Part shown: in pieces, positions 45,611 through 56,518 of the stretch
Position numbering within the stretch: position 1 is the stretch's first letter
How the letters are laid out: every line of letters starts with the position of its first letter
Assembly: GCA_036250225.1 (NCBI GenBank)
Contig: JAPZLL010000042.1
Coordinates: 62,001-126,000, forward strand
Direction of reading: 5' to 3'
DNA length: 64,000 nucleotides
Source of the DNA: Cercophora sp. LCS_1
Lineage: Eukaryota > Ascomycota > Sordariomycetes > Sordariales > Lasiosphaeriaceae
Made by a program: the position numbers and the translations under genes
Notes under the pieces: generated by a model
Databases searched by the model: none
Told to the model about the DNA's origin: nothing
Seen by the model: only the letters and a program-made list of their open reading frames with translations

Positions 45611-47109
45611 CTTGGTGGTGCTATTGTCACTTTGCGCAGTTGAAAAGCTCAACGAGCAAGTGCAGCCCCGGGAACAGGACACAACGACATTTTAAACCAC
45701 ACTCTCGCTGCAAAGGGACCCGATGATCGTTGTCCCTTCCATGGCAGGCTCTATTCTTCCAGACCGCGGCATTGGGTTCGGTTCGGACTGGATTTGGTAG
45801 TCGAGGGATCTCGAGCTAAACCGAGAGGGCTTGTGATTTGCGTCTTTGGTTGGCTGTCGCAGGCTGACAGAGTGGGTGTTGACCGGGAACAACGTCGACG
45901 TCCAGGTGTCGTCAGCGGCTTGGGCGACGTACCTTCTGTATTTGGTTAGATCAGCGGCGATATGGGTGCGGGGAAGCAACTTTGTGTCAAGCCAAACGGC
46001 CGGGAACCAAAAACCGGGAAGCGGGGGTTCACGTGCTGGTATGACGGAAGACCGATGTGATCAACCGGCGCGGATTTTGGATTTGCCTTCAAAGACGAGG
46101 AAGAGTAATTCGGGTTGCATGCATTTCTCTGGGCGAGCTTCTAGTCCTCGGGTGCAGGATCTCGTCTTCACTGAAGTACTGGGAACTGCATTCGGTGATA
46201 CTTGGCATTGCTGATTCGTCGTGGCCATTGGGCATCAAGCTAGCAACTATTTTACCCGTTACTAGGCGTGCTCCAAGGGCGATTCTGGAAAGCGAAATCA
46301 CAGCAGACTTGCTTGACTTGCCAGTCCAGATCTCCATGACCACCCCCGTGAACCCCGAGCCAACGCTACCATGGTGAGATCCGCTCGTGAATTCCAGCTG
46401 AACATTCCTTTCAACGTTCAGCTAACATGAACACCAAAGTCGAAGTACCTTACCCTCCCCGCTCTGCCTGACGATTACAGACTCATAATTAGACATCTCG
46501 CCCCCGGGGCTAAGGACAACGGCCCTGTCTTGAATAAGAATTGAGGGTGTAGTGATGCATGTGGGCGTCTGATATCAGAATTAAAAAACGTCGATTCTCG
46601 TTTGCGACAAGGTTCACAGCCTGGCTGCGCTAAATGCTCACCTTATGCAGTTCTTAACACCTACTTGGCGGATGATCCAATACCAAAACGCTGGGTGTCA
46701 GCCCTAGACCAATAAACACACCTGAGATTAGAGGGAGATGGGAATAGATACCACCATGTTGATGAAAAAAGGAATGCGATGGCGCTTTCGCATTTCTGTC
46801 ATTAGGTGTGTAGATACTTGTACCTCAAGTTTGGCTGACTGACAAGCGAGACAACGGGATGTAAGCTCAGTCGCACTGGAAAATAAGTCAGGAACACTCC
46901 CAGATGCGAACTTTCGACTCACTCGCGTGACCGCGCGACTCATCTGGTCTGTTTTTTAGGCCACTAGTACCAACGCCAGGAGTTTTGGCGCTGATTTCAC
47001 GACAATAACCAACCTTACTGTGCCACAATCCACACTAGACACTGGGAAATAAAGGTCCAACTGTCCCACGTCCCGAAATGAGGGACAGTGTAACCACCAT
47101 CGTCAAACA
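45611..47109. other. Divergent intergenic region, 1.5 kb
   Basis: This contains the promoters of the MFS gene (minus) and the second flavin monooxygenase (plus). No gene, repeat family or defined regulatory motif is recognised. Confidence 0.4.
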
Positions 47110-48890
47110 ATGACCAGCACCATCATCATCGGGGCCGGGCCGGCAGGCCTCTGCATGGCCAAGACGCTCCTCCAATGTGACTCAACAGCCGATGTTTTGA
47201 TCCTCGACTCACGACAAACCATTGGAGGTGTTTGGGCCCACGAGCAGCTCTACTCGACATTACGAACGAACAATGTCTTTTCCACGGTCGACTTCTCCGA
47301 CTTTCCCATGGACGCCTCGTTCGGCGTCAAGAGAGGAGAGCATATCTCGGGGGAGGTGATGCATGAGTACCTGAATGCATATGCCAGACACTTCAAGCTG
47401 ATACAAAGGATTCGTCTGAATGCCAAAGTCAGTTCGGTCCGGTGTCTGGATGGTGGCGACCCCGGTGGAGAGAGGTGGGAAGTTGTCTTGGACACTGGGG
47501 AACTTCTCCGTTGCGGGAAGGTCGTGGTGGCCACCGGAATTCTCAGTGAGCCTTATCGGCCATCTATCGAAGGGGAGGAGACGCTGGATGCACCTTTCAT
47601 CCACTCATCCGAACTCGGGCGGCAAAGTGACGAGATGATGGGAAGCCGGGACATCAAGACCATTGCGGTGGTCGGCGGCTCCAAGTCCGCATACGATGCT
47701 GTGTACCTTGCAGCTTCAACCGGTCACAAGGTAGAGTGGATCATCCGGGAGTCTGGACGGGGGCCAACCTGGGTCTTCCCAGCGTATACCTTTCTTGGAC
47801 CCTTCAAGGCGTTGCGCGAGTCCCTCCTGACGCGGAGAATCGTCAGCTTTATGTCGCCCTGGGTCTTCCCAGACGCTTCGGGTTTTGGCTGGCTTCGACG
47901 TGTCCTGCATTTCAGCCGCATCGGGAAGGCGATACCGCAAAGGTTCTGGGCCAAGATACAACAATCCACCCTCCGTGACTGCCAGTATCGACAGCATGAC
48001 GAACTCAGCGTCTTGGAGCCAGAACAAAACCCCTTTTGGTACGTTCACCCTAATGTCCCTGCTCATCTCCTGACACATGCAGGTACGGCACGTCCTCTGG
48101 AGTCTTCAACTACCCCGTTCCTATCTCCTCCTTCCTCAAAACCTCTCAGGTTCGAGTCCACCGCGCTGATATCACGCACATCTCGCCGCACACCCTCCAT
48201 CTCTCATCCAAGTCCGGCCCTACTTCACTCCCAATCGACGCCATCATCGCCTGCACCGGGTATTCCCCTCTACCACCCATCGCATTTCCATCAGCCCTCC
48301 ACTTCCCTCTCGGGATCCCAACCACAAGCCTGACACCCTCCCAGGCCAAATTCTGGTCCATCATCTCCGCATCCGTTGACTTGACCATGTCCAAATCCTT
48401 CCCCTGTCTCTTCTTCGGTCCAACCTCAAAAGCCCATCAACGGGCCGACTCTCCTAACCAGCACACACCATGGCGTTTATACCGTGGTATCGCACCACCT
48501 GGGCTTACCGCCGACGGCGACCACTCCCTTGTCTTTTTGAACATGGCCAGCGGCACGGCAAACACACCGCGCATCGAGATTCAATGTCTCTGGGCAGTGG
48601 CGTACCTGAAGGGCGAGATGGAGATTGATGAGACAAGAGTGTGGCAGGACACGGCGTTGTTGCAGCGGTTTGCAGAGTTGCGGGCGCCGTATGGACATGG
48701 ACGGTGGTATATCGATTTTGTTGCGGACCAAGTGCCGTATTGGGATTTGTTGGTGGGGGATCTGGGACTCGAGACGAGAAGGAAGGGCGGCTGGAGGGAG
48801 TTGTTTGCAGCGTATGGGGGAGCAGATTACCGGGGGCTTGTAGGGGAGTGGTTGGCGAAGAGGTCGAAGTTGGGTCAAGGGGTTGCATGA
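47110..48890 (+). CDS. FAD-dependent monooxygenase-like oxidoreductase
   Basis: The model has two exons (47110-48038, 48083-48890), GTACGT donor, CTGAC branch and GCAG acceptor, phase 2, giving 578 residues. The FAD motif IIIGAGPAGLCMAK opens the protein, and TIGGVWAHEQLYSTLRTN is the second FAD block. VVATGILSEPYRPS and a second dinucleotide motif TIAVVGGSKSAYDAV follow. The ACTGYSP block marks the end of the NAD(P) domain. The last 150 residues are less conserved and aromatic-rich. Fungal members include Baeyer-Villiger and N-hydroxylating enzymes. Substrate unknown. A third MFS transporter follows 617 bases downstream in the same direction. Confidence 0.86.
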
Positions 48891-49507
48891 AGAGGCGTGC
48901 GGTTAGACACGGAAAAAACTAGGTTCGAGGGATAGAGCAAGCTAAAGGCTCGAGTAATACGGATAACTTCGGCAGAAGTTACTCTTCACTTGAAGGCAAT
49001 CTCCGTTGTTATGTAAGGGATGTTTGTTTCCCGGGAAACTCAGGGGGTCAGGGGGTGAGGTTGATACCCTAACCCTGGGCAAGACCCGAGGATCGGGCCG
49101 CCCGTGCTTTCCCCGTTCTGGCGCGACGTCACGTCATCGATTGACGGGACCTGCGGCAAGATGCTTTGTCAGAATTTGCAGTCTGCTCTGCAGAAAGAGT
49201 CGGATTGATTGCGCACCGGGCGTGACTGGACCCCTCGTCTGACATGCAGCACGACCCTTGACGGACGGAAACCACCAGCCGAACCCCGCGACAAAAGCAG
49301 CGCCATTCTCAAAGAAGCAGCTGCAAGTTGCTCCTGTATCGGCCGGTCATTCCCGTGCCGCATGGCTTGGCCCCACCGCCAACCCCAACACCAACCGGAA
49401 AAACCTGTCATCCTTCTTGTCGTTCTTCTCTGATCGTGCCAATTCGTCGAGCATCTTGAGTTTAAATCCAATCGACAACAGAGCGGGGATTCGGAACGGA
49501 AGGCGCT
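48891..49507. other. Intergenic region, 0.6 kb
   Basis: This is the 3' flank of the monooxygenase gene and promoter of the next MFS gene. Nothing further is recognised. Confidence 0.4.
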
Positions 49508-51548
49508 ATGTCGAGCGACGAATCCACTCCACTTCTGCGGGACCGCAGTCCCGACCACAAGCACCCGAGTGAAGATGGACACAAGAAACACAGCCCGATT
49601 TCCAGGCTGTGGAGTGCAGTGCATGTCGAGTATCGCATCTTGTTTGCTGGGTTTCTTATCACGTTGTCGTTCAGCTTTACCCAAGTCCCGTGAGTCGAGT
49701 CGAGTCGAGTCGAGTCGAGTCGAGTCCTGGCCCGTCGTTGAGGAGCTTTGACGCCGTCGAGATGGATATCTGACAGGTGGTAGCATCTTCTACGTCTTCT
49801 ACCTTATGGAATGCGACGTTTATTACAGCAAACATCCACCGTACGAAGGTTCGGGTGACCGATGTGCCCGTAACGAGATTGCAGCAGGCACTGCGACTGA
49901 CTTTTCCATCCTGGCCATGACCACCACGCTTTGCGGCACCATCAACCTGTTTGTTGCTGGTTGGACTGTCAAACGGTTTGGCCCCCGTCTTGCCCTTATG
50001 GTTCAGACGTTTGTGCCAGCCATCCGCGTTGCCACGCAGATCCTCGGTGTCCTTGCTGGTGGCGAGGCGGGTATCATCATCTTCCAGTGCACCCAGTTGA
50101 TCACCGTTATCGGTGGGCCGGCTGGTTACATGTATGTCGACCCTGTCATGTTGTCTCGACGTGTGCTGATTTGATAGTCTGGTTGTCAATATCATCGCCG
50201 GCGAGCTGGTTCAGCCGGCGAGGCGGACGGTTGTGTTTGGGATGCTCCAAGGCTGTATCATGCTTGGACAGGGCATTGGATACCTATGTAAGCGACGCCC
50301 TTCTCGTCGTCGTTTGGTATGAGATTGACGTTACAACAGCTGGCGGAATCATCGGCGACACCTGGGGTATTCAGAAACCGTTTGAGGTAGCTTTTTGCTC
50401 GTTTCTCATCTCGGTTGCGTACATTCGAGTGGCCATACCGTATCTATCTCCAGAATCCATGTCGGACGGGAAGAAGCCCGAGGTCAAGGGCCTCGCGGGC
50501 TTTTTCGCTCCGTTGCGGGTTCTTGCCCCCCAGAAGCTTTTGCTCTCCAGCGGCAAGCTGTCCAAGCATTACGGAGTCCTGTTTCTCTGCTCAGGCGTGT
50601 TTCTCGGCGTTGTAAGTCCTCCCTGCTCAGACTTGGGTCGAGTCGACTGACCGGCCAGCTTGCGACTGACTATGCGCCGCTGCTCATCCAAATGTATGCA
50701 ACTGCCGTGTTTCAGTTCCACCAAGGGGACAACGGGTGGCTGATGTCTGGATTCGCCTTGATGAGGGCCATGTTTCTCCTGTTTCTCTTTCCCCGCATCA
50801 TCAACCATGGCCGTGCTTGGTACATGAAAAGGCATCCGCCCAACAGCAGCAACTGGCTACCCCGGACAAACACCCGAGGAGACGAAGCTAGCCCGGTGGC
50901 CGATCTTCCCACACACCCCGAGCAACTTGTGGCGCCTATCGGGACGCACGCTGAAGAGGAACCCGTCGCCCCGGATCCAGCAAAAGAAGACGAAGGGACG
51001 GGCTTCGATTTGTTCTTTCTTCGTTGGAGTCTTGTTGCTGATGGACTCCTGACTACGGGTGCTGCGTTTGCGACCACCAAGTGGCATATTTATCTGGGTA
51101 AGAGCAACCAACAGCTGGCAGATACAGGTGCTGAGCTGACCTCCAACAGCGGCGTTTATCCTTCCCTTTGCATCAGGCACCGCACCCGCAGCAAAGGGTG
51201 TCATGACCGAGATGTGTGCGTTTGCCGGCCTCAGCCGAACAGACGCACTCAATGCACTCACACTGGTCGAGAACATTGCCCGCCTGTCAACCCAAGGGCT
51301 ATTCGGCTTCGTCTTTGCTGCCCTCGCCGGGATTGGCAAACCCTATCTGACGTTTTTTTGCAATGCCGTAAGTGCCAGGCCCCACAGAGCCGTTACCATC
51401 ATCAGCCTAACGTGCGCAGGCGATTGCCTTCCTAGCAGCAGCCGTTCTTATCTTCTCGCGATTCGCCCCCGAAGGGAGTCAGATTGCCGATGCTGCTGTG
51501 AGCCATCTGAGCGATGACGATGGCAACTCAGAAATCCGGGGTGCGTGA
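49508..51548 (+). CDS. MFS transporter with long central loop
   Basis: I join seven exons (49508-49689, 49784-50131, 50178-50287, 50340-50611, 50659-51097, 51150-51367, 51420-51548) into 565 residues with all phases matching. The N-terminus MSSDESTPLLRD resembles a di-leucine vacuolar or endosomal sorting signal found in several fungal MFS proteins. A CDVYYSKHPPYEGSGDRCAR segment after helix 1 is extracellular or lumenal. GPRLALM in loop 2-3 and QLITVIGGPAGYIL follow. A long hydrophilic loop (about residues 365-430, PPNSSNWL to PDPAKEDEG) sits between later helices. This matches a group of uncharacterised fungal MFS proteins; function unknown. Intron 1 carries a 5-base tandem repeat at its donor. 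Confidence 0.86.
49692..49726. repeat. (GAGTC)7 microsatellite at a 5' splice site
   Basis: Seven perfect GAGTC units begin two bases into the first intron of the MFS gene; the GTGAGT donor overlaps the first unit. Pentanucleotide arrays change length easily, so intron length probably varies among strains. Confidence 0.9.
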
Positions 51549-52231
51549 AGGTGATGGCGGCAACTTCCAATCGAGATAGCCTCGAAGTCGGGGTGCAGCG
51601 AAGGTGGACGCTTGCGGCCGGGAAAGCGGCATCCGCCGTGCGTTTGTATATGCGAGACAGAACGATTTGCGCGAGATTTCTTCCTTTTCGGGACCTGGTA
51701 ATGGGCGCGCGACAGATCGGGTCAGATGTGGGCAGGTTCCATGCACCTAGCCGTCAAGAAGACCCCGGCGTGCCGCGCGCTCGTCTCGTCGTCACTTCCG
51801 TTCATGTCGCCGCCCTGAGTCCTCGCCGCCGTTGGAGTGGGGTCCCGTCCTCACTCTTTCCGTTGGCAGATTGTGCACGGGGTTCTGACATCATCCACGG
51901 AGGGACACCTTGCGGTTCAGGCAGGCACGAGTGGGTCTGAGTCACCAGGTGTTGCCCACGACTCCCACCAACAAGACATCAGCGATTTCTATTGGCTGGA
52001 CTGCACCTTCCTCGTCCTCAATCTGCAACTTCTGGGCGGTGAGCGATGTTGCTTCCCATCTTGGGCAGAATCCAAAGACCCCTCCATCTCCCCTTCCCAC
52101 CACGAGCTCTTCATCCGTTTGCAAGTCTCGTCTTCCCCTCAAGGTCTTTCTTCTCGGCCGCGACTGCGACACTCGCTACATCTTCTCCCTCTCCCTACGT
52201 GTCCCACCTTCGCACTCGCACAGCCGGCGCC
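51549..52231. other. Intergenic region before the DUF2828 gene
   Basis: The last 180 bases are strongly pyrimidine-rich, which is typical of the leader of well-expressed fungal genes. The same stretch is open in frame with the downstream gene from an ATG at 52046. Confidence 0.45.
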
Positions 52232-54802
52232 ATGGACAACGAAAAAATCTACAACCCCGACAAGGAGTGGTTCCTCAAGGCCAAGTGCCATGTGCTCCTC
52301 CCCAACCTGGCGGAGGCAGAGTTCTCTTCCGAAGAGTTTGAGGCACACCTCGCTGTGCTCTTCAAACCAAAGCCCGAGGTTGACGAGGCCGCCGACACTC
52401 CAGCCCCCCAATCTCCCACCACGACTCTTATTGGTGATGAGTTCATAGAGGTGAGCGAGCCGTCGGCCCCTGCTGCCGCTGGCGCCAACAGCATGACGCA
52501 AGCCATGCAAATCGACAGCGAGGGTGGAGCGGGCGCCACCACCGCCGGCACTACCGTTGAGCCCGCGACCGACCCCGCGACCGTCCAGACCGCAGCCGAC
52601 CCAACTGCTACCCACCCCTTCGTCACCGGCCTCCAGAACTTTAGCGAGATAGAGACAGCTGACGCGAGTACCCGCACCAATCTTGAGGGCATGATGCAGA
52701 CCGACAACGGCGCTCTTGCCTTTACCTCTACCAAGAACCCCCTCGTCGACCTCTTCTACGAGCTCAAGGAAGGCACGTCGCCCCCCAATCTTCGCCAGCT
52801 CCACGAAGCCGCCTGGCAGGAGGATGCAGAGCTCACGCTCAAGATCATCTTCAACGCTCGCTCCATTCATCTTGGCAAGGCCTCGAAGCACATCTTCTAC
52901 CGATCGGCGGGCTGGCTCGCCAAGAACCACCCCCTCACTTTGATTGCCAACCTTCGCTGGCTCAGTCGGCCCGTTATCCCCAAGAAAGCCGAGAAGAACA
53001 AGGATGCCGGCGGTGATGAGGAGATGGTTTCCGTCAGCGATGCCGAGATGGCCGACGATGTGACCAAGTACGATGTACGCAACGGTGTCGCGCACGGCTA
53101 CTGGAAGGACGTGTTGAACATGCTTGCCCTTTGCGCCAACGACAAGCTTGATATCCTGGAGGACCCGGCCACGATCCTGAACGTTGAGAGACCGGAGAAA
53201 GGGAAACCCGCCCAGAAAGCCCAGGACGACCGCGCAGATCTACGGAACAAGCGTCACGAAGCGGTCCTCGGCAAGCTAAAGGGCGAGTCGCGCGACGATG
53301 TGTTCTACCGCGCGCTCCACGTTGCTGTCGCCCGTCTCTTCGCCGAGCAGCTGAAGACCGACATGAAGTTGCTCTATTCCAAGGACCCTGAGGACAAGAA
53401 GAAGGTCTCCCTGTGCGCCAAGTGGGCTCCGAGCACCGACCGATTCCACGACAAGCACACGTTTGTGGCATCGACCATCGCTGAGATCATCTTCCCTGAT
53501 GAGAAGAACTTTGTGACCCCGGACTACATACGTGCAAAGGGGGACCACGAGAAAAGGATGAGAGAGACGCCCGGCTCGACGGAACCGCCGCCGCCGCCAC
53601 CAACGCGTGATGTCTACCTCCGCCATATTCGGGACGACTATCGCAGGTGTGTTGCTAAGCTTCGCAAGCACCTCGACGTTGTCGAGCGACACATCAGCGC
53701 CAACCAATTTGAAGCGATCAAATACGATCGCGTTCCCTCCATCGCCATGAGCAACTACAGCACCTTGTTTGCGAAGAAGGACAAAGAGCGCTTCGAAGAA
53801 TACATCAAAGCTGTCGCTTCGGGCAAGGCCAGGATCAGCGGCGCGACCCTGCTCCCCAGCACTCTCATCAAGGCGATTCGCAACAGCATCGATCCGCATG
53901 CCTCGTCGACCAACCGGAAGAAGCGAAGCCATGCAATGATGCAGGAAAGCCTTTCCAACATCGAGTCGTCGGTCGCCGAGGGCCAGTGGAAGTCGTTGGT
54001 GCAGAGGGTCAGGAACTCGGGCAAGATGGAGTCGAGCATTGCCGTGTGTGACACATCAGGCAGCATGTCGGCCCCCCAGTTCAAAGACGGCACCTGCCCG
54101 CTCGACAGCGCTATTGGCCTTTCTCTGCTCCTTGCCGAGGTCACCGAGCCTCCGTTTGGCGGCACCTTTATCACATTCAGCCAGGAGCCGGAGGTCCAGA
54201 CAGTCTCTCTCAACGACAATCTGAAGGACAAGTACACCCAACTCAGCAAGAGTCACTGGGAAATGAACACAAACTTTGAGGCGGTCTTTACCAAGCTCAT
54301 CCTCCCCATGGCGGTCGAAAATAACCTGGCGCCCGAGCAGATGGTCAAGCGCGTCTTCGTTTTCAGCGACATGCAGTTCGACGAGGCCCATGGCATACGT
54401 CCGCAGTGGGGGCAGCCCCGCTCCGTGATGGACAAGTGGTCGACCAGCTACGAGCGCATTCAAGGGGAGTTCAAAGAGGCGGGGTACGAGGTTCCGGAGA
54501 TGGTGTTTTGGAACCTGGCCGGAGGCAAGGCCGGCTATAGCAGCGATCCCACGGCGCCCAAGCCCGTGCAGGCTACCGAGCCTGGCGTGTCCCTTGTCAG
54601 CGGTTACTCGCAGGGTATGCTCAAGGTGTTTCTGGAAAATGGCGGATTCACGGACGTGGGTATGGACGAGGTGGAGCTCAAGGATGTCGAGGATGACATG
54701 GTGGCAGTGGAGGCTAGCAAGAAGGTCAGGGTCGACCCGCTCAGCACGGTCAAGAAGGCGGTGTCGCACAAGGCGTACAACATGTTGAAGGTTGTCGATT
54801 AG
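52232..54802 (+). CDS. DUF2828 protein with TROVE/vWA-like fold
   Basis: This is a single exon of 856 residues from MDNEKIYNPD, chosen for its strong context (GCGCCATGG) and pyrimidine-rich leader. An in-frame ATG at 52046 would add 62 residues. The N-terminal half is an alpha-helical repeat region beginning NPLVDLFYELKEG with WLAKNHPLTLIANLRWL. The C-terminal half is a von Willebrand A domain with a complete MIDAS start, VCDTSGSMS (Asp607). VFVFSDMQFDEA and VFWNLAGGKA form later vWA strands. DUF2828 proteins resemble the Ro60/TROVE ring, which binds misfolded or Y RNAs, but fungal members are uncharacterised. Cytoplasmic RNA or protein binding is inferred. Confidence 0.88.
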   Translation: MDNEKIYNPDKEWFLKAKCHVLLPNLAEAEFSSEEFEAHLAVLFKPKPEVDEAADTPAPQSPTTTLIGDEFIEVSEPSAPAAAGANSMTQAMQIDSEGGAGATTAGTTVEPATDPATVQTAADPTATHPFVTGLQNFSEIETADASTRTNLEGMMQTDNGALAFTSTKNPLVDLFYELKEGTSPPNLRQLHEAAWQEDAELTLKIIFNARSIHLGKASKHIFYRSAGWLAKNHPLTLIANLRWLSRPVIPKKAEKNKDAGGDEEMVSVSDAEMADDVTKYDVRNGVAHGYWKDVLNMLALCANDKLDILEDPATILNVERPEKGKPAQKAQDDRADLRNKRHEAVLGKLKGESRDDVFYRALHVAVARLFAEQLKTDMKLLYSKDPEDKKKVSLCAKWAPSTDRFHDKHTFVASTIAEIIFPDEKNFVTPDYIRAKGDHEKRMRETPGSTEPPPPPPTRDVYLRHIRDDYRRCVAKLRKHLDVVERHISANQFEAIKYDRVPSIAMSNYSTLFAKKDKERFEEYIKAVASGKARISGATLLPSTLIKAIRNSIDPHASSTNRKKRSHAMMQESLSNIESSVAEGQWKSLVQRVRNSGKMESSIAVCDTSGSMSAPQFKDGTCPLDSAIGLSLLLAEVTEPPFGGTFITFSQEPEVQTVSLNDNLKDKYTQLSKSHWEMNTNFEAVFTKLILPMAVENNLAPEQMVKRVFVFSDMQFDEAHGIRPQWGQPRSVMDKWSTSYERIQGEFKEAGYEVPEMVFWNLAGGKAGYSSDPTAPKPVQATEPGVSLVSGYSQGMLKVFLENGGFTDVGMDEVELKDVEDDMVAVEASKKVRVDPLSTVKKAVSHKAYNMLKVVD

Positions 54803-55399
54803 GCAGGCAGTCGCACGAGTTTTGAGTCGCATAGAAGCATGCGGACAGCCCAGGCAGAGTGTCGGTGGGTTTTGAGAGATAGCACGGACTAGATATGTGA
54901 CAGCCCAATTGAGTCCTGATGTCAATGATTGGCCGACCTGATATGCATGTTGTGGACAAATGAGTTCACCCATGAAGGTGCTTGTTATTGGTAGGCAATA
55001 TATGTGCCTTGGTTCTGCGACCAAGGCTTGAACATCCAAAGACCCATGCGGGTCTCCCGTGTGTGTCGCGGCTCGGCCAAGGTGCCAAGCTATCACGCCG
55101 GATAATTTGCAGCCTTTGTACCCGGCACATGAATCCATGACCCGCCCCGCCGTGTTTAAGTTGCCGACCAGCCATGCGGGGTCATGATATTTAGAGTACG
55201 GCGCCACCCGCTCCTGTTCTTGCGTCAGCTTGAGAATCAACGGTCATGGCAATTTGGCCTCACTGGCGTCGACACGTGTGTGACTGCTCTGTCATGGGCC
55301 ATCAGTCCTCTGTTTCCTGAACCTGCCAAAAGCGACAGCTTGTCAACCCATTCATCAAGGAGTGACGCCTAGCCAATGTTGGTCAGCCCACAGGACAAA
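54803..55399. other. Intergenic region, 0.6 kb
   Basis: This is the 3' flank of the DUF2828 gene and promoter of the lysine-rich secreted protein. A minus-strand open frame covering part of it is the shadow of the vWA region. Confidence 0.4.
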
Positions 55400-56518
55400 A
55401 TGGCGTCTCTCATCCTCGCCCTCCTCCTCACATCATCCCTCGCCTCTCCAACACCCTTCCTCTATCCGATTCCCCAACCACCATCCGCACCGCAACCGCC
55501 TCAGCCGCGCCAGACATGTACCAAGTCGATCCCGAATCTGTGGAGTATTACCGACTTTGTCGCACACTTGACAGACGATGAGACGGTAGCAAAGGGGAAC
55601 GCGACGTTTACGTTGGTGAACACGCAGACGGGAAACAAAGAGGAGCTCAAGTGTAACTTGAGGTTCAACTATTTGTGTGAATGGCTTCCTACGCCGGGTG
55701 ATAAGGAGACGAATGTGTGGCTGGCTATGAATGAGGGACGGGCGGCGGTTACGGTCAACCAGGGGTGGAGCTGTGGGGAGACAAAGAGTAGGGTTACGGG
55801 TGTTGTGGAAGTGCCGGTGAAGTGTGAAGGTGGAGAGTGCAAGGGGATTGGAAGCGGGGATGGGGAGGTTCTGGATGGCGGCGAGTTGAGAAGGAGGGTG
55901 GTTAAGGGAGGTGGATTGAAGCTGGTCGGGGTTGAGGGCACAAAGGTGAGGGGACGCGCGGTGGTCGAGAAGGAAAAGGTGGACGGGAAGGTTGCGGTCA
56001 ATGCAGATGGAGACTGGGCGAGGAAGGGTGGGTTGGTGTTGAAAGGGTTGGAGAGACGAGCCAAGGTGGAAGAACCGAGCTCAAAGAAGCTGCAGAAACG
56101 GGCAGTCGTTCCACCGTATCCAATGCCTAAGGCGCATGAGGTCAAGGAGCAGGACGCAAACGGGTTTCTTGGCATGGCGAGGAAGGGAAGGGCTATGGCG
56201 CAGGCTTGGGGACACCACAAGGGGAAGAACCCGTGGGTGGAGGTGTTTCAAGGAAGGGGTGGGAACGGTGGGAGGGTGATGGAGAGTAAGGGTGGCCAGG
56301 TGAAGAAGGTTGATGACAAGAAGGAACACAAGGAGGAAAAGCCACGGGAAGACGAGAGGGGCAAAGATGAGAAGAAAAAGGATGATCCGGTGTCGGAGAA
56401 AAAGCTGATTGAACAGATGGAGCATCGGTTGTGCTCCCCTTCCTGTTTGCGGGAGGCGATACCCGAGCCGGACAGTGGCCATCAGTACTCGGATGGAAGG
56501 AGGAAACCGCATCACTGA
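55400..56518 (+). CDS. Secreted protein: one cysteine domain plus lysine-rich dibasic tail
   Basis: This is a single exon of 372 residues from MASLILALLLTSSLA, a clear signal peptide; an ATG eight codons upstream (55376) is in frame but less suitable. After a proline-rich spacer comes one domain (about residues 40-125) with W-x-I-T-D-F, a TGNKE turn, NYLCEW and VTVNQGWSCG. This is the pattern repeated three times in the gene at 98-1680. The rest is low-complexity and rich in G, K, E, R and V, with possible Kex2 sites (LRRR, ERR, QKR) and a highly charged region (KKEHKEEKPREDERGKDEKK). Function unknown; an extracellular polyprotein or wall-associated role is possible. The final 30 residues look different, so a missed 3' intron cannot be excluded. 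Confidence 0.72.
   Translation: MASLILALLLTSSLASPTPFLYPIPQPPSAPQPPQPRQTCTKSIPNLWSITDFVAHLTDDETVAKGNATFTLVNTQTGNKEELKCNLRFNYLCEWLPTPGDKETNVWLAMNEGRAAVTVNQGWSCGETKSRVTGVVEVPVKCEGGECKGIGSGDGEVLDGGELRRRVVKGGGLKLVGVEGTKVRGRAVVEKEKVDGKVAVNADGDWARKGGLVLKGLERRAKVEEPSSKKLQKRAVVPPYPMPKAHEVKEQDANGFLGMARKGRAMAQAWGHHKGKNPWVEVFQGRGGNGGRVMESKGGQVKKVDDKKEHKEEKPREDERGKDEKKKDDPVSEKKLIEQMEHRLCSPSCLREAIPEPDSGHQYSDGRRKPHH

Noticed and set aside
52139..53095. Minus-strand open frame of 318 codons
   Set aside because: It is glycine/valine-rich antisense of the DUF2828 gene, without independent support.
54056..55240. Minus-strand open frame of 394 codons
   Set aside because: It mostly covers the antisense of the vWA domain and shows no family motif or signal; treated as a shadow.
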